From: an uncultured Mediterraneibacter sp.
Lineage (GTDB): Bacteria > Bacillota > Clostridia > Lachnospirales > Lachnospiraceae
Assembly (NCBI RefSeq): GCF_934330165.1
Contig: NZ_CAKRGI010000001.1
Location: 62,001 to 126,000 of the forward strand
DNA length: 64,000 bases
Direction of reading: 5' to 3'
Position numbers and translations under genes: made by a program
The notes under the pieces: generated by a model
Database searches by the model: none
Told to the model about the DNA's origin: nothing
The model's input: only the letters and a program-made list of their open reading frames with translations
Part shown: piece by piece, positions 15,627-24,657 of the stretch
Layout of the letters: every line of letters begins with the position of its first letter
How positions within the stretch are numbered: position 1 is the stretch's first letter

Positions 15627-17168
15627 TTACAGATCTACAAAATCCACATCATATTCCGGGGATTTTCTGCCTCTTCGCGGTCTCTTAAAATTTCTTGTAT
15701 CTCCTTTTAAAGAATCTGCCTTCTCATCTTCTTCTATCTCACTGTTGTCATATCCGTTGTATTCATCGTCATACTCATCGTCGTACTCATCGTCATACTC
15801 ATCGTCGTATTCGTCCTCATACTCATCATCGTATTCATCGTCATACTCATCTTCGTATTCGTCTTCATACTCATCATCGTATTCATCGTCATACTCATCG
15901 TCGTACTCATCGTCATACTCATCGTCGTATTCATCGTCCGGTTCTTTCTCTGCCTTGCGGGATTTTTTCTTCTTTGCCGGCTTTTCTTCTTCCTCTTCAA
16001 ACGGGATATCGTACTCATCATAAAGATCATCCAGTTCCTGATTTCTGTGAACAAGCTTAATTGCAAAAATAATCATGAGGATCAGAAGAATCAGAACAAA
16101 TGCTCCTGACGCGATCAGGACAAATAAAGTATGATCCGCAATAAAGTTTCCTATTTTAGAAAGAGCTGACTCATTCGTCTTCTCCTTTACCTGCTCTGCC
16201 GGTGCCTCAACCGCCTGATAAGTTCCATCTGATGAATCATACTGATAAAATCCTTTTTCTCCGGTTCTTGTATTTAAAGCATACATCAAATCATACCGGT
16301 CATTCTCCGGATCAGCCCAGTAAGGATAACTCTGGTCTCCAACTGTCAGTTCTCCCTGCTGATAAGAAGACGGAAGGGATACATCTCCTGTATCACTCAG
16401 AAGAATAATCGAGGTACTGTCTGAAATCTGAATCTCCGTATAGGGTAAAAATGTAGCATCCTCTTCATTATAAAGGAAAAACTTTCCTGTTCCCGCAGAA
16501 TCTACAAGATATCCGATACATACACCTGCACCATTCTTCGCAAATTTTCTTTCTTCGCCATTGAAGGTAAGCTTTGTTTCTGTATATCCCTCTGGAAGAT
16601 CTGCTGCAGTAAATGCCTCTGAGAAGAGATAATCTGTCCCGTTTACTGAAACTGTGATATTGGTTGTCTCTCCGGCAACAGGAGTTCCTCCCTCTGCCGC
16701 AGTTGTCGTAATCTCTGTACTTCCATCATCGCCTGCTGCTACCTTTACTGCAGAAGAACCTTCTGCCAGTGTCAGTGTCTCATCATTGTAAAGATATGCT
16801 TTGGAGCTTTGAACACTGATCGTTGTATCTCCGGCCTTCAGTGCTTTAAACTGAAGTGTCGTACGCAGTTCATTCTCAGAACCTGTTCCACTGCCTGAGT
16901 AAGTCAGATTTCCTGAGCCATCTGCCTGAACACCATCACCACTGACAAATTCAAGTGCCGATGTATCATAACTCATTGTGATATCTGCATCTCCGATTGC
17001 ATCTCCTCCGGTCTTTACAACCAAACTTACATCTACCGTTGCTCCTACCTTTGTCTCCGGATCTGAGAACATCAATTGTCCCTGTGCAGCACTGACAATT
17101 GTGCCAAACATTGGTACTGTAAGGCAGACCGATAAAATCATCGCTGCTGCTTTTTTCATCATCTTCAT
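15627..17168 (-). CDS. Cohesin-like surface protein with membrane anchor and (D/E)DEY-repeat tail
   Basis: A signal peptide (about 1-28, ending VSAAQG) is followed by a domain at about 30-145 resembling cohesins: FSDPETKVGATVDVSLVV, then DADITMSYDTSALEFVSGDG and LQFKALKAGDTTISV. A middle region (about 165-335) has unfamiliar beta-rich sequence. One membrane segment (about 348-373) puts the C-terminus inside the cell. That tail has a Lys-rich patch, then fifteen consecutive (D/E)DEY tetrads (411-470) and an Arg-rich end (RPRRGRKSPEY). Cohesins bind dockerins or, in non-cellulosomal bacteria, other surface partners; no dockerin gene is visible here. Function unknown; the protein links the outside to an extremely acidic, Tyr-rich cytoplasmic tail. 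Confidence 0.8.
   Translation of the reverse strand: MKMMKKAAAMILSVCLTVPMFGTIVSAAQGQLMFSDPETKVGATVDVSLVVKTGGDAIGDADITMSYDTSALEFVSGDGVQADGSGNLTYSGSGTGSENELRTTLQFKALKAGDTTISVQSSKAYLYNDETLTLAEGSSAVKVAAGDDGSTEITTTAAEGGTPVAGETTNITVSVNGTDYLFSEAFTAADLPEGYTETKLTFNGEERKFAKNGAGVCIGYLVDSAGTGKFFLYNEEDATFLPYTEIQISDSTSIILLSDTGDVSLPSSYQQGELTVGDQSYPYWADPENDRYDLMYALNTRTGEKGFYQYDSSDGTYQAVEAPAEQVKEKTNESALSKIGNFIADHTLFVLIASGAFVLILLILMIIFAIKLVHRNQELDDLYDEYDIPFEEEEEKPAKKKKSRKAEKEPDDEYDDEYDDEYDDEYDDEYDDEYEDEYEDEYDDEYDDEYEDEYDDEYDDEYDDEYDDEYNGYDNSEIEEDEKADSLKGDTRNFKRPRRGRKSPEYDVDFVDL
15759..15938 (-). repeat. Fifteen-unit 12-bp coding repeat
   Basis: Exactly 180 bp consist of fifteen 12-bp units encoding DDEY or EDEY. 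Units differ by synonymous changes (TAC/TAT, GAC/GAT, GAG/GAA), so the array is not perfect at DNA level, but it is a likely site of copy-number change by slippage. Confidence 0.95.
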
Positions 17169-17212
17169 GTAACTACCCCTTTGTTCATATTAGATTTAAG
17201 TCATTATTTTTT

Positions 17213-17241
17213 ATAATACACGTTTTTTCTATAATTGTCCA
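17213..17241 (-). promoter_or_regulatory. Promoter of the cohesin-like gene
   Basis: TGGACA (17236-17241) and TATTAT (17213-17218) are spaced by 17 bp. The -35 box lies inside the last codons of the upstream LCP gene. The leader before the start at 17168 is about 40 bases. Confidence 0.65.
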
Positions 17242-18599
17242 CCATTTTCACCAGTTCCACTGCTGTCTCCCGAATCGGTTTCACCGGTATCTGCTCCTGG
17301 ATTTCCATCACCGGTTCCACTGTCTGTTCCCGGATCAGTTCCACTATTTCCATTATCTGACGGTTGATCCGGTACTGCCGGCTCATCGTCATCAGGAACT
17401 GATGGCTGCGGTTCATTATAGATCCGATCCTGCGTCCTTCCTGCAGATGATGAATCATTTTTTTCCAATGAATCTCCTGAATCCTGTGCATTTCCACCTG
17501 CACCAACCCTCGCAACAATTTTTTCACTGATACTGTTCACTTTAGAAGACGGACTATAATCATTTACCCCATATAGGAATTGATGAAGTGCAGATACATT
17601 CGATGCCAGATCTTCAGGGATCACAATACTTCCAAGTCCTGATATCGTATCTGTTGACTTATCCTGTGGGAATCCCATATTACCGGTTAATTGATACTCC
17701 GTATAAGCCTGGGCATAATAAAGAATATCCGAAAGTGTAAAATTGGTTGCAACCTGTGGAAATACCTTGTCGATGATCGAATTCAAAGTCATAAGATCCG
17801 CATTTTTTGCCTTTTCTACGATTTTTTCAATAACCAGACGCTGCCGCTCTGTTCTGGTAAAGTCACCACCGGCTGTCGACCGGATTCTTGCATAAGTCGT
17901 TGCCTGAACTCCGTCTAATAACTGAAGTCCGGCAGTTTCTACCCGGTGTGCCTCTTTCCCTGCAGAATCTGCAGTTTCCTGAACAAACTTGTTAAGATAC
18001 TGGATTTCTTCCTCTTTGATCTCGATCTCCACTCCACCCAGCAAATCGATCGCATCTGCAATGGCACCGAAATCTACGGTCACATATTTCTGGATATCGA
18101 GATCCAGATTCATATTCAGCATATTAACAGCCTGCGTCGGTCCTCCATAACTGTAAGCAGCATTACACTTCTGAAGAGTTCCGTCAGAAAGATCCAGCAG
18201 AGTATCCCGGTAAACCGATATCATCTTTACTTCCTTCGTCTCATTATTCAGACTGGCTACGATAATACAGTCCGTACGGTTTCCCTTGCCAAGATTCCCA
18301 TCCCGGGAATCCACACCGAAAAGGGCGATATTGGTATAACCTTTTCCCAGATCGATCTCCCCGTTCTTCTCCTGAACTTCCTGATTGATAATCAGATCTT
18401 CTGCCTCAATATCCTGCGTCTGGATCTTTCCCCACTTTGCTGCGATATAAATCGCTGCCGCAGCAAAAATACAGATCAGCACTCCCACAGTACAAAGCAG
18501 GACCCTCTGCCACATTTTCAACTTCATAAACCAGTTCTTATTTTTTCCTTTTTCTTCCGCCGCACGCCTTCTACCGCGTCTTCTCACTTCTCTGCCCAT
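17229..18599 (-). CDS. LytR-CpsA-Psr (LCP) family glycopolymer ligase
   Basis: LCP enzymes move undecaprenyl-linked glycopolymers onto peptidoglycan outside the cell. An Arg-rich N-terminus and one membrane segment (about residues 29-50) precede the LCP domain, with NIALFGVDSRDG, RTDCIIVASLN, MISVYRDTLLDL and, later, TYARIRSTAGGDFTRTERQR, which carries the conserved Arg residues. A Ser/Gly/Asp-rich, probably disordered tail of about 90 residues ends the protein. I chose the ATG at 18599 because the in-frame GTG at 18608 lies inside the AGAGAGGTG ribosome binding site. It is the last gene of the unit that starts at the 23105-24472 initiator, so it probably attaches that unit's glycan. Confidence 0.92.
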   Translation of the reverse strand: MGREVRRRGRRRAAEEKGKNKNWFMKLKMWQRVLLCTVGVLICIFAAAAIYIAAKWGKIQTQDIEAEDLIINQEVQEKNGEIDLGKGYTNIALFGVDSRDGNLGKGNRTDCIIVASLNNETKEVKMISVYRDTLLDLSDGTLQKCNAAYSYGGPTQAVNMLNMNLDLDIQKYVTVDFGAIADAIDLLGGVEIEIKEEEIQYLNKFVQETADSAGKEAHRVETAGLQLLDGVQATTYARIRSTAGGDFTRTERQRLVIEKIVEKAKNADLMTLNSIIDKVFPQVATNFTLSDILYYAQAYTEYQLTGNMGFPQDKSTDTISGLGSIVIPEDLASNVSALHQFLYGVNDYSPSSKVNSISEKIVARVGAGGNAQDSGDSLEKNDSSSAGRTQDRIYNEPQPSVPDDDEPAVPDQPSDNGNSGTDPGTDSGTGDGNPGADTGETDSGDSSGTGENGGQL

Positions 18600-18624
18600 A
18601 AGAAGCACCTCTCTTTATTCCTCT

Positions 18625-19839
18625 TTAGTTGATCTCTGAAATAAACTGATCTAATGACTGACTTCCTAACATTCGTACTCTCGTCAGAGCATAGGGATCA
18701 TCTCCCGGATAACATTTGCCCGGTTCTGTCGTAACTGCACATAAAAATCCAGCCTCTTCTGCCGTCTGTTCACACTCTGCCGTATAATCCCCGAACGGAT
18801 ATGCAAGTGCATCTCCATTTCCGCAATACTCAATGGATTTCTTCAAATCTGCCAGAGCTTCCTCTTTCGATAAAGCCGGGAAAATACCTCCGTGTCCGTA
18901 AGTTCCACCACCACGGTGCATATTATCTGTATGTGACTCCAGTGTCAGATACTGATTATTCCGATAAGGATCTAACATACTTTTATCATTATAATAACTG
19001 GTGATCACGAAAGAGGTTGCAGGTGTCTGATACTTTTCAAATAAAGGGATCGCCAGTTCTATATACAGCGGACCGTCATCAAAGGAAAGTACAATGCTTT
19101 TATCCGGAAGGATCCTCTCTCCGTTCAGATATTCCCTCACTTCTTTCCAGGTTGGAAAATAATAGTCATTTTCATGCAGATATTTCAATTCTTCTTCCAG
19201 CGTTCCCACTTCTATATAGTTAGAATTCAGATTCTCCGGAACACTGTTGGCATCATATACATAATGATACATACAAATCGGAAGACCTTTTGCTCCATAT
19301 TCTTTATTCGGAGTCACTGTAACGGTTCTCTGTGCTGATATTTCTTTTCCTTTGGGATCTGTCGCCTTATAGATCAGCTGATGTTCTCCCGCCGTATTCA
19401 AATCATATGCCTCCAGACTGACGCTGATCTCTGTCGTATTTCCTTTCCGGTCTTTAACAACTGCACCGGCATCCTCATACGGATCTCCAAGCTTGATCGT
19501 TACTTCACTGTCGCCCTGAAGTTCTATCGTATAATCGGATGTTCCACTCTGAGCATCTTTCTTTTTCATATCCTTTGATCCATTCTGATCTTCAGATACC
19601 CGGGTATCTTCCGCAGTATGACTTCTTTTCCATAGAAAAATTCCTGCAATCCCCGCTGCAAGGATCAACAGCACCACAATTCCAAAAATCTTTTTTCTCC
19701 GCTGAAGTCTTCTGGATCTTCTTCTATGCCTCCGCTTTCTGCCTGAAGTCTGCATCTGCGGCTGTCTACTTACCGGTTCCCGTCTGCTTCTTCGCACCGC
19801 TTCATTTCTTCTATGATTGCTTTTGCCTTTTCTTCCCAT
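18625..19839 (-). CDS. Membrane-anchored polysaccharide deacetylase (CE4) with Ig-like domain
   Basis: The 404-aa protein has a very basic cytoplasmic N-terminus (about 48 residues), one membrane segment (about 51-69), a beta-sandwich region (about 100-178: TIKLGDPYEDAGAVVKDRKG, resembling bacterial Ig-like surface domains) and a CE4 deacetylase domain. CE4 motifs are LSFDDGP, the metal-binding HTDNMH, and ALAYPFGDY. It probably removes N-acetyl groups from wall glycan or peptidoglycan. The ATG at 19839 has a TGGAG site five bases away, so the gene really overlaps the upstream glycosyltransferase by about 70 bp; the next internal ATG (19755) has no site. Confidence 0.9.
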   Translation of the reverse strand: MGRKGKSNHRRNEAVRRSRREPVSRQPQMQTSGRKRRHRRRSRRLQRRKKIFGIVVLLILAAGIAGIFLWKRSHTAEDTRVSEDQNGSKDMKKKDAQSGTSDYTIELQGDSEVTIKLGDPYEDAGAVVKDRKGNTTEISVSLEAYDLNTAGEHQLIYKATDPKGKEISAQRTVTVTPNKEYGAKGLPICMYHYVYDANSVPENLNSNYIEVGTLEEELKYLHENDYYFPTWKEVREYLNGERILPDKSIVLSFDDGPLYIELAIPLFEKYQTPATSFVITSYYNDKSMLDPYRNNQYLTLESHTDNMHRGGGTYGHGGIFPALSKEEALADLKKSIEYCGNGDALAYPFGDYTAECEQTAEEAGFLCAVTTEPGKCYPGDDPYALTRVRMLGSQSLDQFISEIN

Positions 19840-21074
19840 GTATTCTCCAATGCTTCCTTGTCTAACAGTTCTATATATGCTTTATCTGACCTTTTTTCCA
19901 ATGCCTCATCCAGTTTTGCTTCAAATTCCTTATGGTCATGCCCGATCAGGACTGACTGATACTTTCTGCACTCATCCATGTCAGTTGTGACGATCGGCTT
20001 ATTCAATGCCATATATTCAAACAATTTAACCGGAGAAGTTGCTTTTGTGATCTCATTGATCAAAAACGGGATTGTCAGTACATCAATCTTTGCAGCATAA
20101 TTCTGCAATACATGATAATCCCTTGAACCCAGGAAATGGACATTCTCCTGTCTGTCAAGCCCCGCCTTTTCATAAGAATCATCATATTTAATTCCAAACA
20201 GTACAATCTGATACTTTCCTGTCTCTGCAAGTTCTTTAACAAGCTGATAATCAAACCACTTTGCCAATGCTCCGTAATATCCGATCATCGGCTGTCTCTT
20301 TTCAAGAATCTCTGCAAATTCCTTTTCAAACTTAAAGTCCGGATCAATTTCATTATGGAAATGGTTATAATCCACACCGTTACAGGAAAACACCAAATGA
20401 CCATTCCCTCTTTTTGACAGGACATCCCTTTGCAGTGCATCTGCTGTAACAACCACGATCGAATCTTTCTCCTTCATGGTCTTTTCATACTTTTCTCTGA
20501 CATTGACCGGCAATTCATCCGTTCCGGCAAGATGAGGATTCAGATCATCAATATATTCATATACAACCTTATATCCACGTCGCTCATAATCCTCGATCTG
20601 CCCTTTGGTCAGTGTCCAGTCTGTTGAATAGAACTGAACATATCTTGGTTTTTCCTGCTGCTCAATGGCTTCAAAAATATAGTTGGCAAATGCCTTATTC
20701 ATAAAATTGACAAGGTAAAGATTTTCTGACTGCCTTTTGATCCTTTTTACATCATCTGTAAATCTTGTCACTTCATACAGCACCAGCGTTCTCTGCTTTG
20801 CAAAATTAGTAAAAATATGCTGCGGTCTCTGATACAGAGGCACATCCCATCCAAAAGAGCTTCTCCATACCACAATGCGGTCATAGTCTTCTCTCTCCAG
20901 CATCCGCTTCAATCGCTTTCGGATCTCCTTTTTATTCAATGCCACATAGATCTTCTCTTTTATCGAAATCCGCACAATATAATTGGAATAAATATATCCG
21001 GTCATTTTTTTTATTGTTCCGGTCAGTCCATATTTTTTTACAAGATTTTTCACCTTGCTCAGCTTATCTTTCAT
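19770..21074 (-). CDS. Glycosyltransferase, GT4-like
   Basis: This 434-aa protein belongs to a GT-B type family. After a basic, probably membrane-associating N-terminus it shows SFGWDVPLYQRPQHIF, VYEYIDDLNP, and the C-terminal GT4-like segment YYGALAKWFDYQLVKELAE, FLGSRDYHVLQNYAAKIDVLTIPF, SPVKLFEYMALNKPIVTT, where the Glu of the E-x7-E region is present. It is clearly a paralogue of the next gene upstream, with the same RPQH, YVDDINP/YIDDLNP and SPVKLFEYMA motifs. The sugar and acceptor are unknown. It overlaps its upstream neighbour by 11 bases and has an AAAGGAGCTG site. Confidence 0.88.
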   Translation of the reverse strand: MKDKLSKVKNLVKKYGLTGTIKKMTGYIYSNYIVRISIKEKIYVALNKKEIRKRLKRMLEREDYDRIVVWRSSFGWDVPLYQRPQHIFTNFAKQRTLVLYEVTRFTDDVKRIKRQSENLYLVNFMNKAFANYIFEAIEQQEKPRYVQFYSTDWTLTKGQIEDYERRGYKVVYEYIDDLNPHLAGTDELPVNVREKYEKTMKEKDSIVVVTADALQRDVLSKRGNGHLVFSCNGVDYNHFHNEIDPDFKFEKEFAEILEKRQPMIGYYGALAKWFDYQLVKELAETGKYQIVLFGIKYDDSYEKAGLDRQENVHFLGSRDYHVLQNYAAKIDVLTIPFLINEITKATSPVKLFEYMALNKPIVTTDMDECRKYQSVLIGHDHKEFEAKLDEALEKRSDKAYIELLDKEALENTWEEKAKAIIEEMKRCEEADGNR

Positions 21075-22335
21075 TTTTCAGCTCCTTTTTCATACTGTCC
21101 GGCATTCTGCCTTCTTTAATAAAATCTTTCAGCTCTGCTGCTTTTGCTTTCCAGTCATTCGCTCTGGCACACTCCATCAGCCTGCTTTGGAAATCTTCTA
21201 ACTTTCCTTTTTCTGCCAGTTTAAGAACATCCTCCACAAAATCTTCTTTTGTATCAGCGATCTTTACCAGTTCATACTTTTTGCACTCCGGCAGTGGTGT
21301 TGCAACAACCGGTTTCCCCATAGCCATATACTCAAATAACTTCACCGGAGAGGTGGATTCCGTAATATCATTCACAACAAATGGGATCATACATACATCA
21401 AAAAAATGTGCATAACCGGCAAGCTCTTCATATGGTCTCTTTCCGAGAAATCTGACATTTTTATATTCTAAAATGCCACTCTCCTGCAGACTCGCATCGT
21501 GTTCGATCCCAATCAGGATGATCTGTATTTGGGGATGGTCTGCCAGTGCCTTCAACAGATCATAGTCCACCCAGCTTGCCATTGCCCCGTAATAGCCTGC
21601 TTTCACAGAATCCGACCTGAGCCAGGACAGGTATTCTTTCTCTTCTGTCTTCTGATCCGGTGGAAATTTTTCACACTCTGCACCATTTGAGATCAATGCT
21701 GTCTTCACAGCCGGATTGATCTTTCTGACATTTTCATATAAACGGGTTGCCGTTGCAATCACATAAGTCGCAGGATCTTTTATAAGAGACTCATGTCTTT
21801 CAAGGATCATATCCAGTCTGCCCGGTGCGATCAGGTCAGGATTTATATCATCCACATACTCATATAAAATTTTGAATCCTTCTTCCTGATACTGACGGAT
21901 CCGGCTCATTGGAACTGTATCGGTAGAATAGACCATCAGATACCTGTCTGCCCTTTTCTGACGCAACTGTCTGAGAATCTCATTCCGGTAATAATACAGA
22001 TCCAGTACAAAACAATTTCCGGCTGCACGGGTGATCCTGGATGGATTTTTATAGTCCACATCATAATAAGAATTGTATAAGACCAGCGTTCTCTCATCTG
22101 ACAGCTTTCTTGTCAGATGCTGGGGACGCTGAAGCATAATATTGTAAAACCCAAAATGGTTCTCAAAAATAATTACTGTATCAAAGTCCCGGCTCAATAA
22201 TTTATCGATCGCATTCTTTCTTTTCCCACGAAGATTTTTTACGTCCCACTTCTCCTGCTTTTTCATCTTTACAGAAATCATGCGGACACTCTGCCTGATA
22301 CCTTTTTCTTTAATTTTTCCGATCAGTTCACTCAT
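21064..22335 (-). CDS. Glycosyltransferase, GT4-like, paralogue of its neighbour
   Basis: This 423-aa GT-B type transferase carries FGFYNIMLQRPQHLTRKL, YEYVDDINPDLI, YYGAMASWVDYDLLKALAD, FLGKRPYEELAGYAHFFDVCMIPF and STSPVKLFEYMAMGKPVVAT. The match in motif order with the gene at 19770 indicates a tandem duplication. Two copies side by side suggest consecutive linkages to similar sugars in one repeat unit, or two alternative donors. ATG at 22335 overlaps the TagA-like gene by eight bases, with an AAGGAAAGCC site. Confidence 0.88.
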   Translation of the reverse strand: MSELIGKIKEKGIRQSVRMISVKMKKQEKWDVKNLRGKRKNAIDKLLSRDFDTVIIFENHFGFYNIMLQRPQHLTRKLSDERTLVLYNSYYDVDYKNPSRITRAAGNCFVLDLYYYRNEILRQLRQKRADRYLMVYSTDTVPMSRIRQYQEEGFKILYEYVDDINPDLIAPGRLDMILERHESLIKDPATYVIATATRLYENVRKINPAVKTALISNGAECEKFPPDQKTEEKEYLSWLRSDSVKAGYYGAMASWVDYDLLKALADHPQIQIILIGIEHDASLQESGILEYKNVRFLGKRPYEELAGYAHFFDVCMIPFVVNDITESTSPVKLFEYMAMGKPVVATPLPECKKYELVKIADTKEDFVEDVLKLAEKGKLEDFQSRLMECARANDWKAKAAELKDFIKEGRMPDSMKKELKNER

Positions 22336-23044
22336 GGCTTTCCTTTCTCAGAACAAACAAAAATTTTATATTATTATTCCAGAACCGTTTCAGCCGCTTT
22401 GGTTCTGTTGCGATCCTGTATAACCATTCCAGATTGCATTTTACAAAGAATTTCGGAGCTCTCTTTTTCATTCCGCTCAGTACGTCAAAACTTCCGCCGA
22501 CGCCGATCAGTACGCCTTTTTTAAAAGACGCCATATGCCTGCGGATCAGGAGTTCCTGTAATGGAGCTCCCAATGCAATCAGTGAAATATCCGGCTCTTT
22601 CTCTGCGATCTGCTCAAGAACCGCATCCTTATCTCTCACATATCCATTTTCATATCCGCATAAAGAAATCCCCGGATATTCTCTTTCGATCTTTTTGGCC
22701 AGCGTCTCTACAACCTCTGGCTTCGCTCCAAAAAGGAACAGGCTTTTCCGGTTTTTATCTGCCCATTCAAAAAGATCACTGCAGATCTCAACCCCCGGAA
22801 TCCTTTCCTTTATACGGAATCCCAGCTTTTTCCCACCTATGAGGATTCCGATCCCATCTGCAACGATCGTCGTATCCTCCGCCATCAGCAGTCCTCTTAC
22901 ATCTTTCATCCGATCGGCAAGCATAAAGATTTCAGGATTGGCAGTCACCACGCACTGCTTTTTTCCTGCCTCAATCTCCCCTTCCAGCTTTTTCATAAAC
23001 TCCGCTTTTGAATCCTTATAGATCTTCTTATAATACTCTTTCAC
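22328..23044 (-). CDS. WecG/TagA/CpsF-family glycosyltransferase
   Basis: Members of this family (GT26) add the second sugar to an undecaprenyl-diphosphate-linked primer; TagA adds ManNAc in wall teichoic acid synthesis. The 238-aa protein shows VVTANPEIFMLADR, TTIVADGIGILIGGKKLG with the conserved Asp, LIALGAPLQELLI, and GVGGSFDVLSGMKKRAPKFF, then the C-terminal Arg- and Trp-rich EWLYRIATEPKRLKRFW that in TagA is linked to membrane contact. The start is a GTG with a GGAG site six bases upstream. UDP-GlcNAc 2-epimerase, which supplies UDP-ManNAc, is encoded at 29625, compatible with a TagA-like role. Confidence 0.93.
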   Translation of the reverse strand: MKEYYKKIYKDSKAEFMKKLEGEIEAGKKQCVVTANPEIFMLADRMKDVRGLLMAEDTTIVADGIGILIGGKKLGFRIKERIPGVEICSDLFEWADKNRKSLFLFGAKPEVVETLAKKIEREYPGISLCGYENGYVRDKDAVLEQIAEKEPDISLIALGAPLQELLIRRHMASFKKGVLIGVGGSFDVLSGMKKRAPKFFVKCNLEWLYRIATEPKRLKRFWNNNIKFLFVLRKESHE

Positions 23045-23104
23045 ATCAAACTCCTGTATCCTGTTCTTTATGACCAGAAACGATAAAACATCCTCTCCGA
23101 TCTC

Positions 23105-24472
23105 TCAGTCTTTTTTCTCTGAAAGCTTTATCTCCTCAAACCCTTCTGTACTGTCCTTGATAAACATGATCTTTACCGTCATCAGGATCAGCCGCAGATC
23201 CAGCAGGATTGAATAATTCTGGATATACATCAGATCCAGCTTCAGCTTATCATAAGCTGAAGTATTATATTTTCCATAAATCTGTGCATACCCTGTCAAT
23301 CCACCCTTCACCCTCATTCTGTAGGTAAATTCCGGTACTTCCTCCACATACTTTTCTACATGTTCCACACGTTCCGGTCTTGGCCCGACCACGCTCATAT
23401 TTCCGATCAGGATATCAAAGAACTGAGGAAGTTCATCCAGCCTCGTCTTGCGGATTATCTTTCCAACCGGAGTAATCCTTGCATCATCATCTGTCGCCGG
23501 GATCACTTCTCCGTCCTTTTCCGCATTTTCGATCATACTTCTGAACTTATGGATCTTAAATACCTTTCCGTTGATCGTACAACGATCCTGGACAAAAAAT
23601 ACCGAACCGCCATCATATGCCTTGATCGCAATCGCGATCACCAGCATGACCGGTGAAGTAATGACCAGTGCAATAACCGATACAACCAGATCCAGTACTC
23701 TCTTTGCCAGCCGCTGGTCAAACGTCAGTCCTTCATTTTTTGCCAGTAATAGCGGTGTGTCAAACATATGGTTATTTTCCGAGCTTCTGATAATGATATC
23801 AGAAATCTTTGGTGTGATATACGTTCTGATCCCATGTGCATAACAGTATTTTAAAAGCCGGTTGCGAAGTGGTGCATGAATATCGCAGAGAAAAACAGTA
23901 TCATAATCATCAATCTTCTTTACGACCATGTCCCACTCCTCATCCACATTAAACGATTCTTTAATGATATACCGGTCACTTCTCATCCGCACCTTCCTGC
24001 GGAACGGCATCGGGTCATACTCCTGATACAGTAAAAGCACAACCCTTGCCGGAAACAGACGCCTGAACAACTTTGCCGAAAAAATCACCCACAACAGGAT
24101 CACCAGCATATCCACACAGGTCAGACAGGTCAACGGCAGGACACTTACAAATCTTGCTGAAAGCAGCACTGTCTCCAGGTAAATACATACATTTGCTGCG
24201 ATAGCTGCCAGCCCGTGGGAAAGGCACAGATTACTCATTCGCAGAGAACCTACATTCATTCCTCCCATAAGATACATAAAGATAAAGTAAAAGAAAGCGT
24301 AAAAAGCCCCCATCAGCCAATATCCTTTATGATAAAACGGAAATACAATTCCCCAGTTATGATATCTTTTCCAGACAACAATGAACATTCCCGTCAACAC
24401 AAGTACAAGAACCATCACAGTCAGGAATCGGATCAGACGTTTATACGGATCCAGTTTATTTTGTTGCTTCAT
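23105..24472 (-). CDS. Polyprenyl-phosphate sugar-1-phosphate transferase (glycan initiator)
   Basis: This enzyme begins a lipid-linked glycan by moving a sugar-1-phosphate to undecaprenyl phosphate. The 455-aa protein has about four or five N-terminal membrane segments, a cytoplasmic CoA-binding-like middle domain and the C-terminal bacterial sugar transferase domain after another hydrophobic segment. Motifs are FKIHKFRSM, IRKTRLDELPQFFDIL, GNMSVVGPRPERVEHVE and GGLTGYAQIYGKY, with the catalytic Asp-Glu in the LDELPQ box. It opens the unit that continues into the TagA-like transferase. It is one of two initiators in the window (compare 55559). Confidence 0.93.
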   Translation of the reverse strand: MKQQNKLDPYKRLIRFLTVMVLVLVLTGMFIVVWKRYHNWGIVFPFYHKGYWLMGAFYAFFYFIFMYLMGGMNVGSLRMSNLCLSHGLAAIAANVCIYLETVLLSARFVSVLPLTCLTCVDMLVILLWVIFSAKLFRRLFPARVVLLLYQEYDPMPFRRKVRMRSDRYIIKESFNVDEEWDMVVKKIDDYDTVFLCDIHAPLRNRLLKYCYAHGIRTYITPKISDIIIRSSENNHMFDTPLLLAKNEGLTFDQRLAKRVLDLVVSVIALVITSPVMLVIAIAIKAYDGGSVFFVQDRCTINGKVFKIHKFRSMIENAEKDGEVIPATDDDARITPVGKIIRKTRLDELPQFFDILIGNMSVVGPRPERVEHVEKYVEEVPEFTYRMRVKGGLTGYAQIYGKYNTSAYDKLKLDLMYIQNYSILLDLRLILMTVKIMFIKDSTEGFEEIKLSEKKD

Positions 24473-24511
24473 CTATCTTTGCTCCAATCAATTCATAATC
24501 ATATAGTTTTG

Positions 24512-24540
24512 ATTATAGTATATAATTCCCTTTTTTTCAA
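24512..24540 (-). promoter_or_regulatory. Sigma-A promoter of the 24472-17229 glycan unit
   Basis: TTGAAA (24535-24540) and TATAAT (24512-24517) are exactly 17 bp apart, about 40 bases before the initiator gene's ATG. It is one of the best promoter matches in the window. Confidence 0.85.
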
Positions 24541-24597
24541 CAATTCAGCCCATGTAAACCTGTTCAGTGATATAAAATAAGAATTTTTTAAGAAAAT

Positions 24598-24626
24598 TTG
24601 ACGAATTATGACAAATATATTAAACT
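24598..24626 (+). promoter_or_regulatory. Probable promoter of the plus-strand polymerase gene
   Basis: TTGACG (24598-24603) and TAAACT (24621-24626) are 17 bp apart on the plus strand, leaving about 25 leader bases before the ATG at 24658. The -10 box is a moderate match. Confidence 0.5.
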
Positions 24627-24657
24627 GAAAAACAGATTAATCAAAGGAGATCTTTAT

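Noticed and set aside
15759..15938. CRISPR-like periodic repeat
   Set aside because: The 12-bp unit has no spacers and lies in frame inside a gene.
15695..16066. Long open frames in other phases across the DDEY repeat (His/Arg/Thr-rich, Ser/Tyr-rich and Met/Thr-rich)
   Set aside because: A 12-bp repeat keeps all frames open; the products are pure repeat artefacts while the minus-strand frame continues through signal peptide, domain and anchor.
17204..17527. 107-codon minus-strand frame over the end of the LCP gene
   Set aside because: It reads the same strand in another phase of the LCP low-complexity tail and runs across the promoter of the next gene.
22434..23021. 195-codon plus-strand open frame inside the TagA-like gene
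   Set aside because: Antisense shadow of a clearly conserved gene; composition is Ser/Ile/Pro-rich without family motifs.
24598..24657. Upstream in-frame TTG start for the plus-strand polymerase
   Set aside because: The TTG is part of the likely -35 box, and the ATG at 24658 has a clear AAAGGAG site.
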